Origin: Bufo bufo
Taxonomy: Eukaryota > Chordata > Amphibia > Anura > Bufonidae
Reading direction: 5' to 3'
DNA: 64,000 nt
NCBI RefSeq assembly: GCF_905171765.1
Contig: NC_053397.1
Location: 116,515,295 to 116,579,294 of the forward strand
Made by a program: the position numbers and the translations under genes. How positions within the stretch are numbered: the first letter of the stretch is position 1; each line of letters begins with the position of its first letter. The notes under the pieces were generated by a model. It saw nothing but the letters and a program-made list of their open reading frames with translations. It did no database searches and had not been told where the DNA came from. Positions 1 to 10,706 of the stretch are shown piece by piece.

Positions 1-830
1 ATCGTAGATATGCCTCTGCCTATCTAGATGATATCATCATTTTTAGTGATGACTAAGAAAGTAATTTACCAAAAGTGCAGGCGGTGTTGGATTCCCTCCG
101 GGCAGCCGGGTTAACAGCAAACCCTAAGAAGTGTGCTTTAGGTCTTGAGGAAGCACGTTATCTAGGGTATATAATTGGGAGAGGTGTAATAAAACCTCAA
201 GTGAATAAGGTAGAAGCCATCCAAGATTGGCCCCGGCCCATAGCCAAAAAACAAGTGAGAGCCTTTTTGGGAATTGTGGGGTATTACCGTAGGTTTATCC
301 CAAACTTTGCTAGTGTAGCAGTACCCTTGACAGACCTCACCAAGGGAAGTAAGTCGGCCATGGTAAAATGGAGCACAGAAGCTGAGAATGCATTTTAGGA
401 GTTAAAGTCTGCCCTTTGTAGACAACCAGTGTTGATGACCCCAGATATCAAAAAGGTATTTACTGTACAGACTGATGCCTCTGATGTTGGTTTAGGGGCA
501 GTCCTGTCCCAGGAGGTTGGGGGAGAAGAACACCTCGTGACATACCTGAGTAGAAAACTTACTCATGCAGAGAAAAATTATAGTATTGTCGAACGGGAAT
601 GTCTGGCAATTAAATGGGCTCTAGAGACTCTAAGATATTACTTGTTGGGTCGACAGTTCAGGTTGGTGACAGATCATTCCCCCCTTACATGGATGAGTCA
701 GGCCAAGGAAAAAAACGCGAGAGTCACAAGGTGGTTTCTGACTTACAAAACTTTAAATTTTTGGTTGAGCACAGGTCAGGCAAACTGCAAGGGAATGCCG
801 ATGCCCTATCCAGAACACACTGTTTGGTGA
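1..830 (+). pseudogene. Ty3/gypsy pol fragment: end of reverse transcriptase plus RNase H
   Basis: The window opens inside a reverse transcriptase. The YLDD catalytic box followed by IIIFS is read at 21-50, and the RT connection (GYYRRFIPNF, PLTDLTKG) follows at about 280-350. An RNase H domain follows, with [14 protein letters not shown] near 470-510, a [15 protein letters not shown] helix near 590-620 and TDHSPLTW near 668-692. The ending NADALSR near 795-815 is in another frame. Visible lesions are a TAA at 54-56, a TAG at 396-398 and a frameshift near 770. In intact relatives an integrase follows RNase H. Here only about 50 bases separate the RNase H end from a polypurine tract, so integrase is missing. 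The gene start is outside the window. The family call is firm; the clade is not resolved. Confidence 0.88.
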
Positions 831-860
831 GTAAAAGTGTTCGGCCCAACAGTTTTGAAC

Positions 861-872
861 AAAGGGGGAGGG
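861..872 (+). other. Polypurine tract of the gypsy fragment
   Basis: A run of purines (AAAGGGGGAGGG) lies two bases before the TG that opens the LTR at 875. This is where plus-strand priming occurs in LTR retrotransposons. It fixes the LTR boundary. Confidence 0.7.
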
Positions 873-874
873 TA

Positions 875-1512
875 TGTGAGAGAGTGACTGGAAAAGTAGT
901 AGAGAATCGTTATATTTCCCCTAGGTTTCTTTCATATACCATGTACTATGCTACAGGAGGTGGATATCTCAACTTGGAAACCTTGGTGAGATATTAGAAA
1001 TCCAGGAAAAGATGATCTGCCTTAGCAAAGCATAGTTTGCTGAGGACTTTGGTAAATTGTGTTGTCGGGCCTGGATTTTAATGGAATGAGGATGCAGGTT
1101 GGTACCGGGCTCCTCATTCCCATATAGAGCTCTCAGCCAGGTGATGGAGCTCAGCTCATTTCTGGGCTATAAAGGTTTGCACTATGAGCATGTCTGGGTG
1201 GGGACTGGTTGAACTGACTGGCTTTCACCATTTGCTACAGAAGTCCGCTAAAGCAACAAAAATGACACTGTGAGTTTATTTTGAATTGTGTCGTGTGGCT
1301 GGTAGTAGGCCGCCCGTATAGAAAGGGTGATTTTATGTTTAGTTAGTGCTCAGCCGAGCAGGAGTTTATTTTGTATCTTTGCCTGAATGTAAAGGCCTTA
1401 TATTTTGTTTGTGGATGAGAATAAAAGAAAACAGGCAAACCCCTGTGTGAACTGTGCCATTGTGTCTCTGTCTCTGACTGCTGTGCCTACTACTATTGAG
1501 CTGACCCCCACA
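875..1512 (+). repeat. 3' LTR of the truncated Ty3/gypsy element
   Basis: The stretch starts TGTGAG and ends CCCACA, a short imperfect inverted TG...CA end pair typical of LTRs. A TATAAA box is present near 1170 (GGCTATAAAGG), and an AATAAA polyadenylation signal near 1420 with a T/G-rich stretch after it. It follows a polypurine tract and gypsy pol. The matching 5' LTR lies outside the window, so the target duplication cannot be checked. Confidence 0.75.
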
Positions 1513-2162
1513 ATGGAAAAAGGCATATAAGCAGTCTCTTTGTTATATCTTCACCACTAGTGGTTTTTATTCGACAAAATGGACCGCACGCTTAATCAGC
1601 GATGTTTTCTTTTTCCATTAGTTTGACATGGATATAGGCTTCAGTCGAAACTTTCAAAGCTTTCAAATGGTGAACCCTGAATTTTTCAAATGGTAATCAC
1701 GTACCTGGTGGCGTCTTCACGTGGCATCCACGTGATTTCTATACGTCACCTCTTTACAGATTGCATCGCGCTGTTTCCTTCGGATTGAAGTCTGTAAATG
1801 TTGTAGTCAAATTATCAGAATTGCCATACGCGTTTCGAGGTTTACACACCTCTTCATCAGTGGCTGTTGTCAGTCTGTATGTGTAACAGTCCATATTTTA
1901 TGTGGTTTTCATAGGGTTCTTTTGAACATTCCAACATTCTAATTGACTAATTCACATTAGTCCTAAGAGTCGATTATTATATCGATTTATACCATCAAAG
2001 TCGACTATATTATCGATTTAAAATTTATCGAATTTTGTTTTTACATAAATATGTTTTAATGTTATTTTTAAATGTTATTTTAAATGTATAATGGTATGTT
2101 TATATAAACTTTTCCGATGCAACAACTTATGATCTGAGTGCCCATTTTCACATATATAATCT
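1513..2162. other. No gene; probable PLE-derived non-coding sequence
   Basis: No coding sequence is seen. Around 1690-1740 there is a short palindromic stretch (CACGTGG...CCACGTG). Around 1820-1860 lies a minus-strand hammerhead-like motif, listed separately. The right half is AT-rich with repeated ATCGATTTA-like words near 1975-2035. The motif suggests the remains of a Penelope-like terminal repeat on the minus strand, but no GIY-YIG or RT coding remains here. Confidence 0.35.
1832..1860 (-). ncRNA. Hammerhead-ribozyme-like catalytic core
   Basis: Read on the minus strand, the order is CTGATGA (1860-1854), an A, GAGG (1852-1849), an 8-base loop, CCTC (1840-1837), then GAAAC (1836-1832). This matches the hammerhead core: CUGANGA, helix II, GAAA. 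Helix II has four G-C/A-U pairs and one unpaired A. Helices I and III and the cleavage triplet were not resolved by eye. Hammerhead motifs are known from terminal repeats of Penelope-like elements, and a second motif with the same arrangement lies at 58217-58247 inside a PLE. No self-cleavage is shown here. Confidence 0.55.
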
Positions 2163-2680
2163 CATAAAGGGCCTAGAAGATCTTAGCTATGAGCAAAGAT
2201 TAAACAAACTGAATTTGTTTAGCCTTTAAAAAAGAAGTCTAAGGGGGGACATAATAAACCTGTACAAATATATAAACGAACCATACAAAAAATATCAAAG
2301 GAAGCTATTCTGTGTTAAACCCCCTCAAAAAACAAGGGTCCACTCCTTACGACAGGAGAAAAAAAAAGATTCAGTCATAAGAGGCAACAAGCATTCTTTA
2401 CAATAAGGGCTGTGAATCTCTGGAATAGCCTGCCACAGGAGCTGGTCACAGCAAATACAGTAGATGGCTTCAAAAAAGGTTTAGATGATTTTTTTATTCA
2501 AAATAACATTGAGGCTTATGACAATGTATAAAAATCTTGTTCTATGCACCCTTTCCTTTTGGCCCAAACCCTTTAAAAAAAAAAATCTGGACATTGATTC
2601 AGTGATTTGTTTCGTGGACCAATGGTTGGACTTGATGGAATTTTGTCTTTTTCCAACCTTACCAACTATGTAACTATGTA
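2163..2680 (+). repeat. 3' end of a CR1/L2-type LINE, decayed
   Basis: The plus strand reads the C-terminal part of a non-LTR reverse transcriptase with stops and shifts: SYEQRLNKLNLFSL, then RSLRGDIINLYKYI, then further on a stretch reading a tryptophan-less version of the usual 'WNSLPQELV..FKK.LD' ending (DNA 2415-2490). The element ends in the tandem tail ACCAACTATGTAACTATGTA at 2661-2680, a typical 3' tail of LINEs in amphibian genomes. The 5' part is absent, as expected for a truncated LINE insertion. Confidence 0.65.
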
Positions 2681-3032
2681 CTGCATATGGGTGGCGCTGT
2701 GAATGACACACTGTTATGGGGGTGCAGTGGAGGTCACAGTTATGCTGGCACTGTGGATGTGACTGTTACAGGGTGATCTGTGACAAAGACTGGAATCGTC
2801 AAACAGTGTGTTGTTTTTCCAACCTTAATGGCTATGTACACCTTTGGGTGCAATTTTATTTATTATTACAGTGTACTTATTTTTAGCTCAAAATATTTTT
2901 TTTCAATAGGTCTTTATTAAAGTATTAAGAATACTTTTTTGTGTACAGAGCTGACATGCTGTGGATTTTCTGTCTTTTCCGTTATCTGGGGAGCAGAAGG
3001 ACTTCCTATCTCTGGTCTCTGACTTTATACAC

Positions 3033-3033
<1 letters not shown>
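2681..3033. other. No gene; unassigned sequence
   Basis: No coding sequence, terminal repeat or target duplication could be made out. The words 'ttttccaacctta' and 'ggctatgta' near 2815-2840 resemble the LINE tail just upstream and may be a second, older copy. Confidence 0.3.

Positions 3034-3070
<37 letters not shown>
3034..3070. repeat. (TA)n microsatellite
   Basis: An almost pure TA dinucleotide run of about 18 units. Confidence 0.9.
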
Positions 3071-3071
<1 letters not shown>

Positions 3072-3116
3072 TCATTAAAGCTCAATCCTTAACCTACTGA
3101 TAAGAATGTGGCTTAA

Positions 3117-3839
3117 AGGGTTTCTGTCACCCCACAAAACTCTTTTTTTTTTTTTGATAGTTAGATTCCTTATAGGGCGATATAGGAGAATATAATAGTC
3201 TTACTTACTTTCATGCGGCCGATTCTTTATAAAACGAAGTTTTATAATATGTAAATGAGGGCTCTACCAGCAAGTAGGGCGTCTACTTGCTGGTAGCCGC
3301 AGCAGCAATCCGCCCCCTCGCCGTGTTGATTGACAGGGCCAGCCGGGATCTCCTCCTCCGGCCGGCCCTGTCAGTAATTCAAAAATCGCGCGCCTCTGGT
3401 CATTCGGCGCAGGCGCTCTGAGATAAGGAGGCTCGTCTCCTCAGCACTCCCTCAGTGCGCCTGCGCCGATGACGTCTTCTCTTTCGGTGATGTCATCGGC
3501 GCAGGCGCACTGAGGAGACGAGCCTCCTCATCTCAGAGCGCCTGCGCCGAATGACCAGAAGCGCGCAATTTTTGAATTACTGACAGGGCCGGCCGGAGGA
3601 GGAGATCCCGGCTGGCCCTGTCAATCAACACGGCGAGGGGGCGGATTGCTGCTGTGGCTACCAGCAAGTAGACGCCCTACTTGCTGGTAGAGCCCTCATT
3701 TACATATTATAAAACTTCGTTTTATAAAGAATCGGCCGCATGAAAGTAAGTAAGACTATTATATTCTCCTATATCGCCCTATAAGGAATCTAACTATCCA
3801 AAAAAAAAATAATGAGTTTTGTGGGGTAACAGAAACCCT
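3117..3839. mobile_element. Palindromic TTAA-flanked MITE
   Basis: The 723-bp element is one long inverted repeat. The left end AGGGTTTCTGTCACCCCACA is matched by its reverse complement at the right end with small differences, and the arms stay paired to a centre near 3475-3490. It is flanked by TTAA at 3113-3116 and 3840-3843. TTAA duplications are made by piggyBac and Kolobok transposases. No coding sequence is present, so the element must have been moved in trans. The arms are GC-rich near the centre and would form a strong hairpin. Which superfamily moved it cannot be decided from the ends alone. Confidence 0.85.
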
Positions 3840-3843
3840 TTAA

Positions 3844-4688
3844 ATAAGTGTTTATGACCTTTTAGTAGTTTAGAGATAAGGGTTATTAGATGAACGACAC
3901 AAAGTGAAAGCAAAAGTATCAGTCACACAGTTAGAAAATCAGTTTACACTTTCAGACAGAATGGCTCAATATTTTTAATAAAGGCTAATTGAAAATATGA
4001 TCTTTAGACAAAAATGAGTAAAATGCAATCACAAGCAAAAATTGTCTCCAAAGGTTACATAGCCTTTAACAACTATGTAACTATGTAAATGTACATTCCC
4101 AAACTAGAATTGCTGACATATATTCTACTTTTTGCAGTCTTCAGACAAGCAACATTATTATTCTGCTAACCTACAGAAGAATTTTCCTTTTGCAAAACTA
4201 TGTTCAACCCCTAAAAATGGTCTAGACATTGTCATTTCATAAAACTTTGCATGATTCAATATTACAGGTAAATATAAAAAACTTTGTAACATATCTTAAG
4301 AGAAATAAAATGTCTTGTTTTGAAGTTATCTCCCTGAATTCTGTGATAAATCTGTTTTGTGAGACCAAGACGGGCTGCCTGCTCAGTGAGGGATGAGATT
4401 AAATCATCTCATAGAAGTCTATGGTGTTGAAATGGTGTTTCACTTGTGCCATTGTAATGTGCATGCCAATGTTGGATGCTTGCGAGTTCGAATTTTAGCT
4501 ACTATGTGCTTGTTCTCCTTAGATTTGCGAGGGTTACTCTTTCCCTTGCTGGGTGCCATGTCTGCATCTGTTTGACTAATTGGTTTGTTAAGCCTGCTAT
4601 ATGGTCTTACGTTCTGCTTCAGTTTAACTGATGTCTCTTGAGTGCTATGACCTGCTCTCATTGTGCAATTATTTCATGTCATGCCATG
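3844..4688. other. No gene; unassigned sequence with a LINE-tail-like word
   Basis: No supported coding sequence. AACAACTATGTAACTATGTA near 4068-4088 is the same tail seen at 2661-2680 and probably marks another short LINE 3' end. From about 4390 to 4688 the composition shifts to T/G-rich DNA that resembles the flank on the far side of the solo LTR (5834 onward), so both may belong to an older element split by it. Confidence 0.35.
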
Positions 4689-5833
4689 TGTCACGACCAT
4701 GGTCATGGTTGTGACTCAGGATCCGCATGCAGTTGCCTGCGGTTTGGTTTTATTGTCAACCACATGGTGAGGGCTGCTGGTATGTTGCCTCATGTGTGGT
4801 TGCCGCTGGTAACATGGTTGTACTTGGCAGTATAGCAGCCTGAGCTGTTGCTGGGCAGCTTGCTGTCAAGTGCATACGGTAACTCCTGGTTGTGTGTGTG
4901 TGTATGTTATGTACTTTGTATGTCTGGTGTGCACGAGGTTTATGTAGGTGTGCACTGTGACACTTCCCTTCACTGTGGCTGCCCGTGGCAACGTTTGGTA
5001 TGGTGTACATGTGGTGGCAGTGTCCCGGCCTTCAGGCTGACTCCCAGGACATGGTTGCCACGCATGTCATTGCCTGTGGTAACAGCTGCAGTGTGATGTT
5101 CATTTGGACACTTTCTCCTTTAAGTGGTTGTCTTCCCTTCCCTGGTGTGAGAAGGGTTAATTCCCTTCTTTCTGTGTGAACACTGGGTGTGTCTGTGTGG
5201 GTGTGGCTACTTGGGCTATAAAGCCTCAGTGGAGACCTGAAGCTGATGAGAGGTACTCCAGCCTTGTTTGTAAGCTGGAGGCACCCTCCTGGTTTATACC
5301 ATCTGCCACTGAGAGCCACCCTTGTGGTCATAAATCTTGTTTGATGTGATGAAGATGTGTCTGTTGTATGTTTCTTATTGCAGCTTATGGTCCTGGGTTC
5401 CTGTGTGATGTGTGTTGTGTGCTGTGTCCGTTTCTGTGTTAGGACAGCAGCACTTGCGCATTGGTTCCAGGCTTTGTGTCTGTGGCAGGTGGGTGTTGTG
5501 CTTATGGCATTTACCTGCCACTGCCATGAGTTGTATATGTTCCCCTTTATTGTAGCCGGGCCTGTGAGACTCCTGTTCCTCCGTGTCTAGGAGGAACAGG
5601 TCGTCTTACCCTGCTCCTAGTGTTAGGGATCTGCGGAGGGTTACTAGGGATCCGAGGTTCCGGAGCATGAGCCCTCCTACCTTCAAGGTCGGCTCATGCA
5701 GCTAGGAGTCAGGGTCAGATTAGGGATGCGTTAGGAGGTGACCTGCTCCCTAATTCTGTGCTCCTGGCCAAGCAGCGACCACCATCTTCCGTCATCGCAC
5801 GGCTGAGGGTTTTCCCCATCCTCAGCCGTGACA
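4689..5833 (+). repeat. Solo LTR with 5-bp target duplication CCATG
   Basis: The element opens TGTCACGACC and closes CCGTGACA, a TG...CA pair with short inverted ends. It is flanked by CCATG at 4684-4688 and 5834-5838. A TATAAA box lies at 5217-5222. There is no internal gag-pol, so this is an LTR left by recombination between the two LTRs of a full element. The TGTCACG start is shared with the LTRs at 6847 and 48530, which suggests the Ty3/gypsy class, but the three LTRs are otherwise different. The small open frames inside it are not genes. Confidence 0.85.
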
Positions 5834-5838
5834 CCATG

Positions 5839-6846
5839 TCTTGCTTTAATCCATTTGGAGTCTGTCTTGTGCTTGAAGTTTATATCTGAAGTTTGTGTTT
5901 ATGTTTAAACAGCGTCCTAGTTCCTTTAGTCTGTTACCAAAGCTGAAATTCATGTAGTCTGTGTGTCTGGGTTCCTGTTTGTCTGCCAATGGTCCGTGTT
6001 TTGTTTCATGCCTGTTATTCGTGTTTGCCTTGGATTTGCTTGTATTCTGCCTGATTATGTATTAGTGCTATGTCTGTGTCTCTGGTGTTTTCACCAGTGT
6101 CTCTGACCTCATTAGTTCAGTTGCCAAGTACACTGGGACTATTCCAGGAACCAGCGGTCTGGTTGCTAACCCACAGTGAAGTCCACATTCCAGTACAGGG
6201 GTTAAATAATGAATACAAGGGAGGTGTCAGAGTAACACCCTTAGGGTTCATTTTAAACAGGTATGCTTTAAAGGGTTTATCTAAACCTGGAAAACCCACT
6301 CACAATGCCTGGGCCCCTCGTACAGAGAATACTTATCTGGTCCTAGACGCCTGTGTCCTTCTGGAACCCTCCACAGCTATCGTTGCATCTCCCTGGTGTG
6401 CAGATCACAACATCTGTCAACAGGGGGGTGCAGCAAATAGCAGGCTGCAATGGTGACCTTCCCCCTTGTGTCACTTGTTCCCGGTGACATCATTGGCACT
6501 AATGAGCGGGCTTTAGTGTTGCCCTAGCCTGTTTTACAGCCAGTGCTAAAGCTCACCCATTCGTGCCAGTGACGTCACCGGGAACACTGCTAGGTGGAAA
6601 CATCCGCCTAGCAGAGACCCGGTATGTCAACGGATTTGATGAAAAAGCCCTTGCTCTGCATGATTCAGCGCAGTGCAAGGGAGAGTATCGGAGCATTAAA
6701 AACTCTGATGCTTTTCTCAGAGGGCCCGCCTGGGTGAAGAAGGTGATAGGTCCGGGGTTCAACCCGTTAATGGGGCCAGCAGGCATTCTATAGGCATACA
6801 CCTGCACCGCATCCAGAGAATTTTGGCAGGCTGTGAAACTAGCCTA
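5839..6846. other. No gene; non-coding repeat remnants
   Basis: No coding sequence can be supported. Around 6255-6300 the word TTTAAAGGGTTTATCTAAACC resembles the start of a TTAA-type MITE, and 6490-6840 contains paired GTGACGTCACCGG-like and CTAGGTGG/CCGCCTAG words suggesting a decayed palindromic element. Boundaries are not clear. Confidence 0.35.
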
Positions 6847-7536
6847 TGTCACGGGGCGCCAAAGGCGCACTCGGTCTCCCATCAGCCGCAGACCTGCTGC
6901 TTAGCTTCAGGAGCGAGGATCTGTGTTTGGCCTCGTTCCCAGGGCAGCTTTGCTAGCTGGGAGGCTCCCTGCTCCTAGGTCTGCCTTGAGGCTGAGCTGA
7001 TCACTCTGTGCTCGATTTGTCTATCTGTCGGTCATGTGATGCTGGCCACGTCACATGACCCTCACTCCCCACTATAAATACAGGCAGCCTGCTGGCCACA
7101 GGTTGCCTGTTAATTTTAGGTATCTGGTGATTGTTTTGTTCCTGCATACTTACTGATCCTGTGTTCTCTGACGATTCTCTGCCTGCTCCTCCTGTACTGC
7201 GCATCTCTCCTGGCATCCTGACCCCGGCTTCCACCTGACGATTCTTTGTGGACTCCTGTTGTACTTCGTTTCTCTCCTGGTATTTGACCTCGGCTTTTCC
7301 TGACTATCCTCTGCTCATTCCTTAGTACTGCGTAGCTCTCTAGGTATTGACCCGGTCCGTTCACATTCCGTTATTTGTCTTGTCTGTCTTCACCAGCACG
7401 TATCCTAAGTTAGGGACTGCCGTCTAGTTGTCCCCTGTCATTAGGACTTGCGAGGCAAGTAGGCAGGGCCAGGGGTGAGGGTGAAGCGCAGTGGTCACTA
7501 TCCTCCCCCCTGTGTGTAGTGTACGTGACCGTCACA
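6847..7536 (+). repeat. 5' LTR of the chromovirus
   Basis: 690 bp, starting TGTCACGGGG and ending CCGTCACA. A TATA box (CTATAAATA) lies at 7072-7080. Compared by eye with the 3' LTR, it shows roughly twenty base changes plus a few small indels, for example a 4-base insertion near 7020. Confidence 0.93.
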
Positions 7537-7567
7537 GATTAACAGGCCGTAACCTAACCACTGTATC

Positions 7568-8203
7568 ATGAATCCTCTGGTGACCCTGACTGACCATGTC
7601 TCTAACCTGATGCAGATGGTGCAGGAGCTAGGGGAGAAACTCTGTTCTTTTGAGCTAGGACAAGGTACTTCCATCCCTCAGGCCACCAGTCCACATTTAG
7701 AGACCCAGATTAAGCTTCCTGAGCCCTTTTTTGGAGATCGGAAGAATTTTCTTTCCTTTAAAGAAAATTGTAAACTTTTTTTCCGTTTGCGCCCCGTATC
7801 CTCTGGCCCCGAGAGTCAACGCGTGGGCATTGTCATTTCCCGGTTACAGGGTGATCACCAGGACTGGGCATTTTCTTTACCTGCTGAAGCCAGTTGTTTA
7901 ACATCAGTGGAGGGTTTTTTTCAGGCCCTGGGTACCCTGTATGATGAACCAGACAGGACACTCGTAGCCGAGACTGCTCTAAAGGTTCTGGTTCTGGGTG
8001 ATCTACCTGCGGAGGAGTATTGCACCCAATTCAGAAGGTGGTGTTTTCCCTCAGGATGGAATGAACCAGCACTTAAGAGTCAGTTCAGGTCAGGTCTGTC
8101 TGATAACTTAAAGGATCTTCTAGTGAGTTATCAGCTTCCAGGGACTCTAGAGGAGATGATGACCCTTGTAGTCCAACTTGACCGACGGGTTAGAGAGAGC
8201 TAA
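7568..8203 (+). pseudogene. Chromovirus gag (capsid part), ended by an in-frame stop
   Basis: The 211-codon frame starts MNPLVTLTDHVSNLMQMV 31 bases after the 5' LTR. It carries a gypsy-type gag core, with QIKLPEPFFGDRKNFLSFK near residues 49-67 and a retrotrans_gag-like region ending DLLVSYQLPGTLEEMMTL. A TAA at 8201-8203 stops it before the CCHC zinc knuckle. The knuckle continues in the same frame from 8204 onward. The usual product of this family is one long gag-pol frame or gag plus shift, so the stop is most simply a nonsense mutation. Programmed readthrough is not excluded by sequence alone. Confidence 0.85.
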
Positions 8204-8227
8204 CAGGAACGACAGTTCTCTTCTCAG

Positions 8228-9865
8228 ATGGTGGTCCAGTCCAGAAACAACGATGAGGTCTCTACCGAAGAACCCATGCAGGTCGGCATGACTCAAGGGA
8301 ATCTGCGCCGCAGACGTGGAGTGTGTTTTTACTGCGGAGATCCTGACCATTGGATCAACCAGTGTCATAAGAAGGCCCTCTCCGTTAAGTCTCCCAAGGC
8401 AAGTCAACCTAAAGACCAGGTACACCCTGATATTATGAAATGTAAGCTTTTGGTACCTATGACAATATCTCTGGGGGTTAATAAATGTCCGGGTAAGGCC
8501 TTTATTGACTCTGGTTCAGCGGCCAGCTTTATTGACGCTGAGTACGCCATTAGACTGGGTATTCCAATTTTTTCTCTTCCTACACCTATCCATGTCATGG
8601 CTATTGACGCCACTCCCCTGGTAGGTGGTATGGTGAGGTCATGTACCTCAGAGATTTATTTAACCGTGGGGGTGTGCCACTCTGAGAAATGTTCCCTCTT
8701 AGTCCTGGAGAACTTACCGGTCGAGGTGGTACTAGGGTTGCCTTGGCTCCGATTAAGCAACCCCACTATTAATTGGTCCAGGGGGGATTTGGTGAAATGG
8801 GGATCTAAGTGTGACTCGTGCTTGTCTGTGGTACAAGCTGGGGTCTCAGTAGAATCTGATATATTACCCACGGTCAATAGGGAATATTCTGATGTGTTCT
8901 CATCACCTACCCCGGAGGTTCTACCACGCCATAGACCTTATGATTGCGCCATAGAGTTAGTAGAAGGTGCCAGGTTTCCTAAGGGGTGTATTTATAATCT
9001 CTCTAAGCCGGAACGCAAGGCCATGGAGGATTATATTAAGGAAAGCCTCGGTAAGGGGCTCATTAGACCTTCTGTCTCTCCTATGGGAGCGGGGTTTTTC
9101 TTAGTTAAGAAGAAGTATGGTGGTCTTAGGCCTTGTATCGATTACCGGAAATTGAATAAGATCACTATCCAGAATAGATACTCTCTCCCATTGATTCCGG
9201 ATTTATTTAACCAGGTTCTGGGGGCAACCTGGTTTTCTAAGATTGACCTGAAAGGGGCATATAATCTAATCCGAATCAAGGAGGGAGACGAATGGAAGAC
9301 GGCGTTCAATACTCCGGCAGGGCACTTTGAATATCAGGTTATGCCTTTTGGACTCAGCAATGCCCCAGCTGTGTTCCAAAACTTTATGAATGATATTCTT
9401 AGAGAGTTTTTAGGTAAATTTGTCATTGTCTATCTTGACGACATTTTGATATTTTCTCCTGATTTCAAATCTCATGTGTCTCATGTTAGACAAGTATTAG
9501 AGGTGTTGGGGGAGAATCAGTTGTCCGCTAAACAAGAGAAATGTGTCTTTGGTTTACAGGAGATACTGTTTCTAGGGCATGTCCTGACTCCTCACGCCTT
9601 CAAGATGGATCCAGGTAAGGTACTAGCTATTAAGGAATGGGTAAGGCCTTCATCCTTAAAGGCCTTACAACGGTTCTTAGGTTTTGCCAATTACTACCGT
9701 AAATTCATTAAGAATTTTTCAGTAATTGCTAAACCGTTGACCGACCTTACTAAGAAAGGGGCGGATTTGGAGAACTGGTCTACTGAGGCCATTACTTCGT
9801 TTGAAACACTAAAAAAGGCATTCAGTAGCGCTCCCATTCTGATCCAGCCAGGTGGATGCGTCTGA
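8228..9865 (+). pseudogene. Chromovirus nucleocapsid knuckle, protease and reverse transcriptase
   Basis: This frame is in phase with gag. It holds a CCHC zinc knuckle (CFYCGDPDHWINQC), then an aspartic protease active site written IDSGSA, where DSG replaces the more usual DTG. Reverse transcriptase follows: RPCIDYRKLN, FSKIDLKGAYNLIRI, MPFGLSNAPAVFQNFMN, and the catalytic YLDDILIFS. The RT connection YYRKFIKNFS and PLTDLTKK follow. The frame fails at 9852-9865, where a small deletion and frameshift remove the start of RNase H. The product would be the polyprotein that copies element RNA and matures itself. The catalytic aspartates are present. Confidence 0.92.
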
Positions 9866-10706
9866 GGACGGCGCAGGAGCAGTCCTTTCACAAGGTCCTG
9901 CTAGTCTAACTAACCTGAGACCATGTGCATTCTTTTCCAGAAAATTTTCTTCCACCGAGAGAAACTACGACATAGGGAATCGGGAGTTGCTGGCCATTAA
10001 GTGGGCATTTGAGGGGTGGAGGTATTTTCTGGAGGGGGCAAGGCATTGTGTAACTGTTGTCACTGACCATAAGAACCTTATGTTTCTCGAATCTGCTAAG
10101 AGGTTGAATCTCCGCCAGGCTAGATGGGCACTGTTTTTTACTCGTTTTGAATTCTCCATTACTTTCAGGCCTGGAAGTAAAAACGTGAAGGCTGATGCAT
10201 TATCTCGGAGCTTCCATGCTTTTCAGCCTACAGAGGCACCGCCTGAATCCATCCTACCAGCAAATATCTTCGTAGCAGCCTTAACCCAAGATATCTCGGC
10301 TCTCATTAAGGCTGAACAACATCTGGCACCGGCAACCACCCCAACAGATAAGTTGTTTGTCCCCATACAATTTCGTCTCCAGCTGTTGGATGAGTGTCAT
10401 GAGTCTGCCTTTTGTGGACATCCTGGTTTTGAGGGCACTAGAGAGCTGGTTTCTAGATCCTATTGGTGGCCCACTCTATTTAGGAATGTCAAGTCCTGCG
10501 TGTCAGCCTGTGAGGTTTGTGCTAGGTCTAAGACACCTAGGACTCACCCTGCTGGTAACATACTGATTGCCAGTAGACTCTGGTCCCATATCTCAATGGA
10601 CTTTATTACTGACCTGCCACCGGCGGAGGGTAAGACTGTGGTTTGGGTAGTGGTCGATAGGTTTAGCAAGATGGTTCATTTCATTCCTCTGTCGAAACTT
10701 TTGTGA
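9852..10706 (+). pseudogene. Chromovirus RNase H and N-terminal integrase
   Basis: Read one frame over from the RT. RNase H begins VDASEDGAGAVLSQ and continues through RNYDIGNRELLAIKWAFE and TDHKNLMF to NVKADALSR. The integrase zinc-binding domain follows (HESAFCGHPG, then CEVCARSK, an HHCC pattern). The catalytic core then starts MDFITDLP, carrying the first Asp of the DDE triad, and continues VVVDRFSKMVHFIPL. The frame ends at 10704-10706 by a frameshift, and the rest of the core continues at 10703. Upstream, a deletion joins it imperfectly to RT. Confidence 0.92.

Noticed and set aside
4393..5590. Several small open frames on both strands
   Set aside because: They lie in a solo LTR and its flank; no domain, no conservation signal, typical chance frames.
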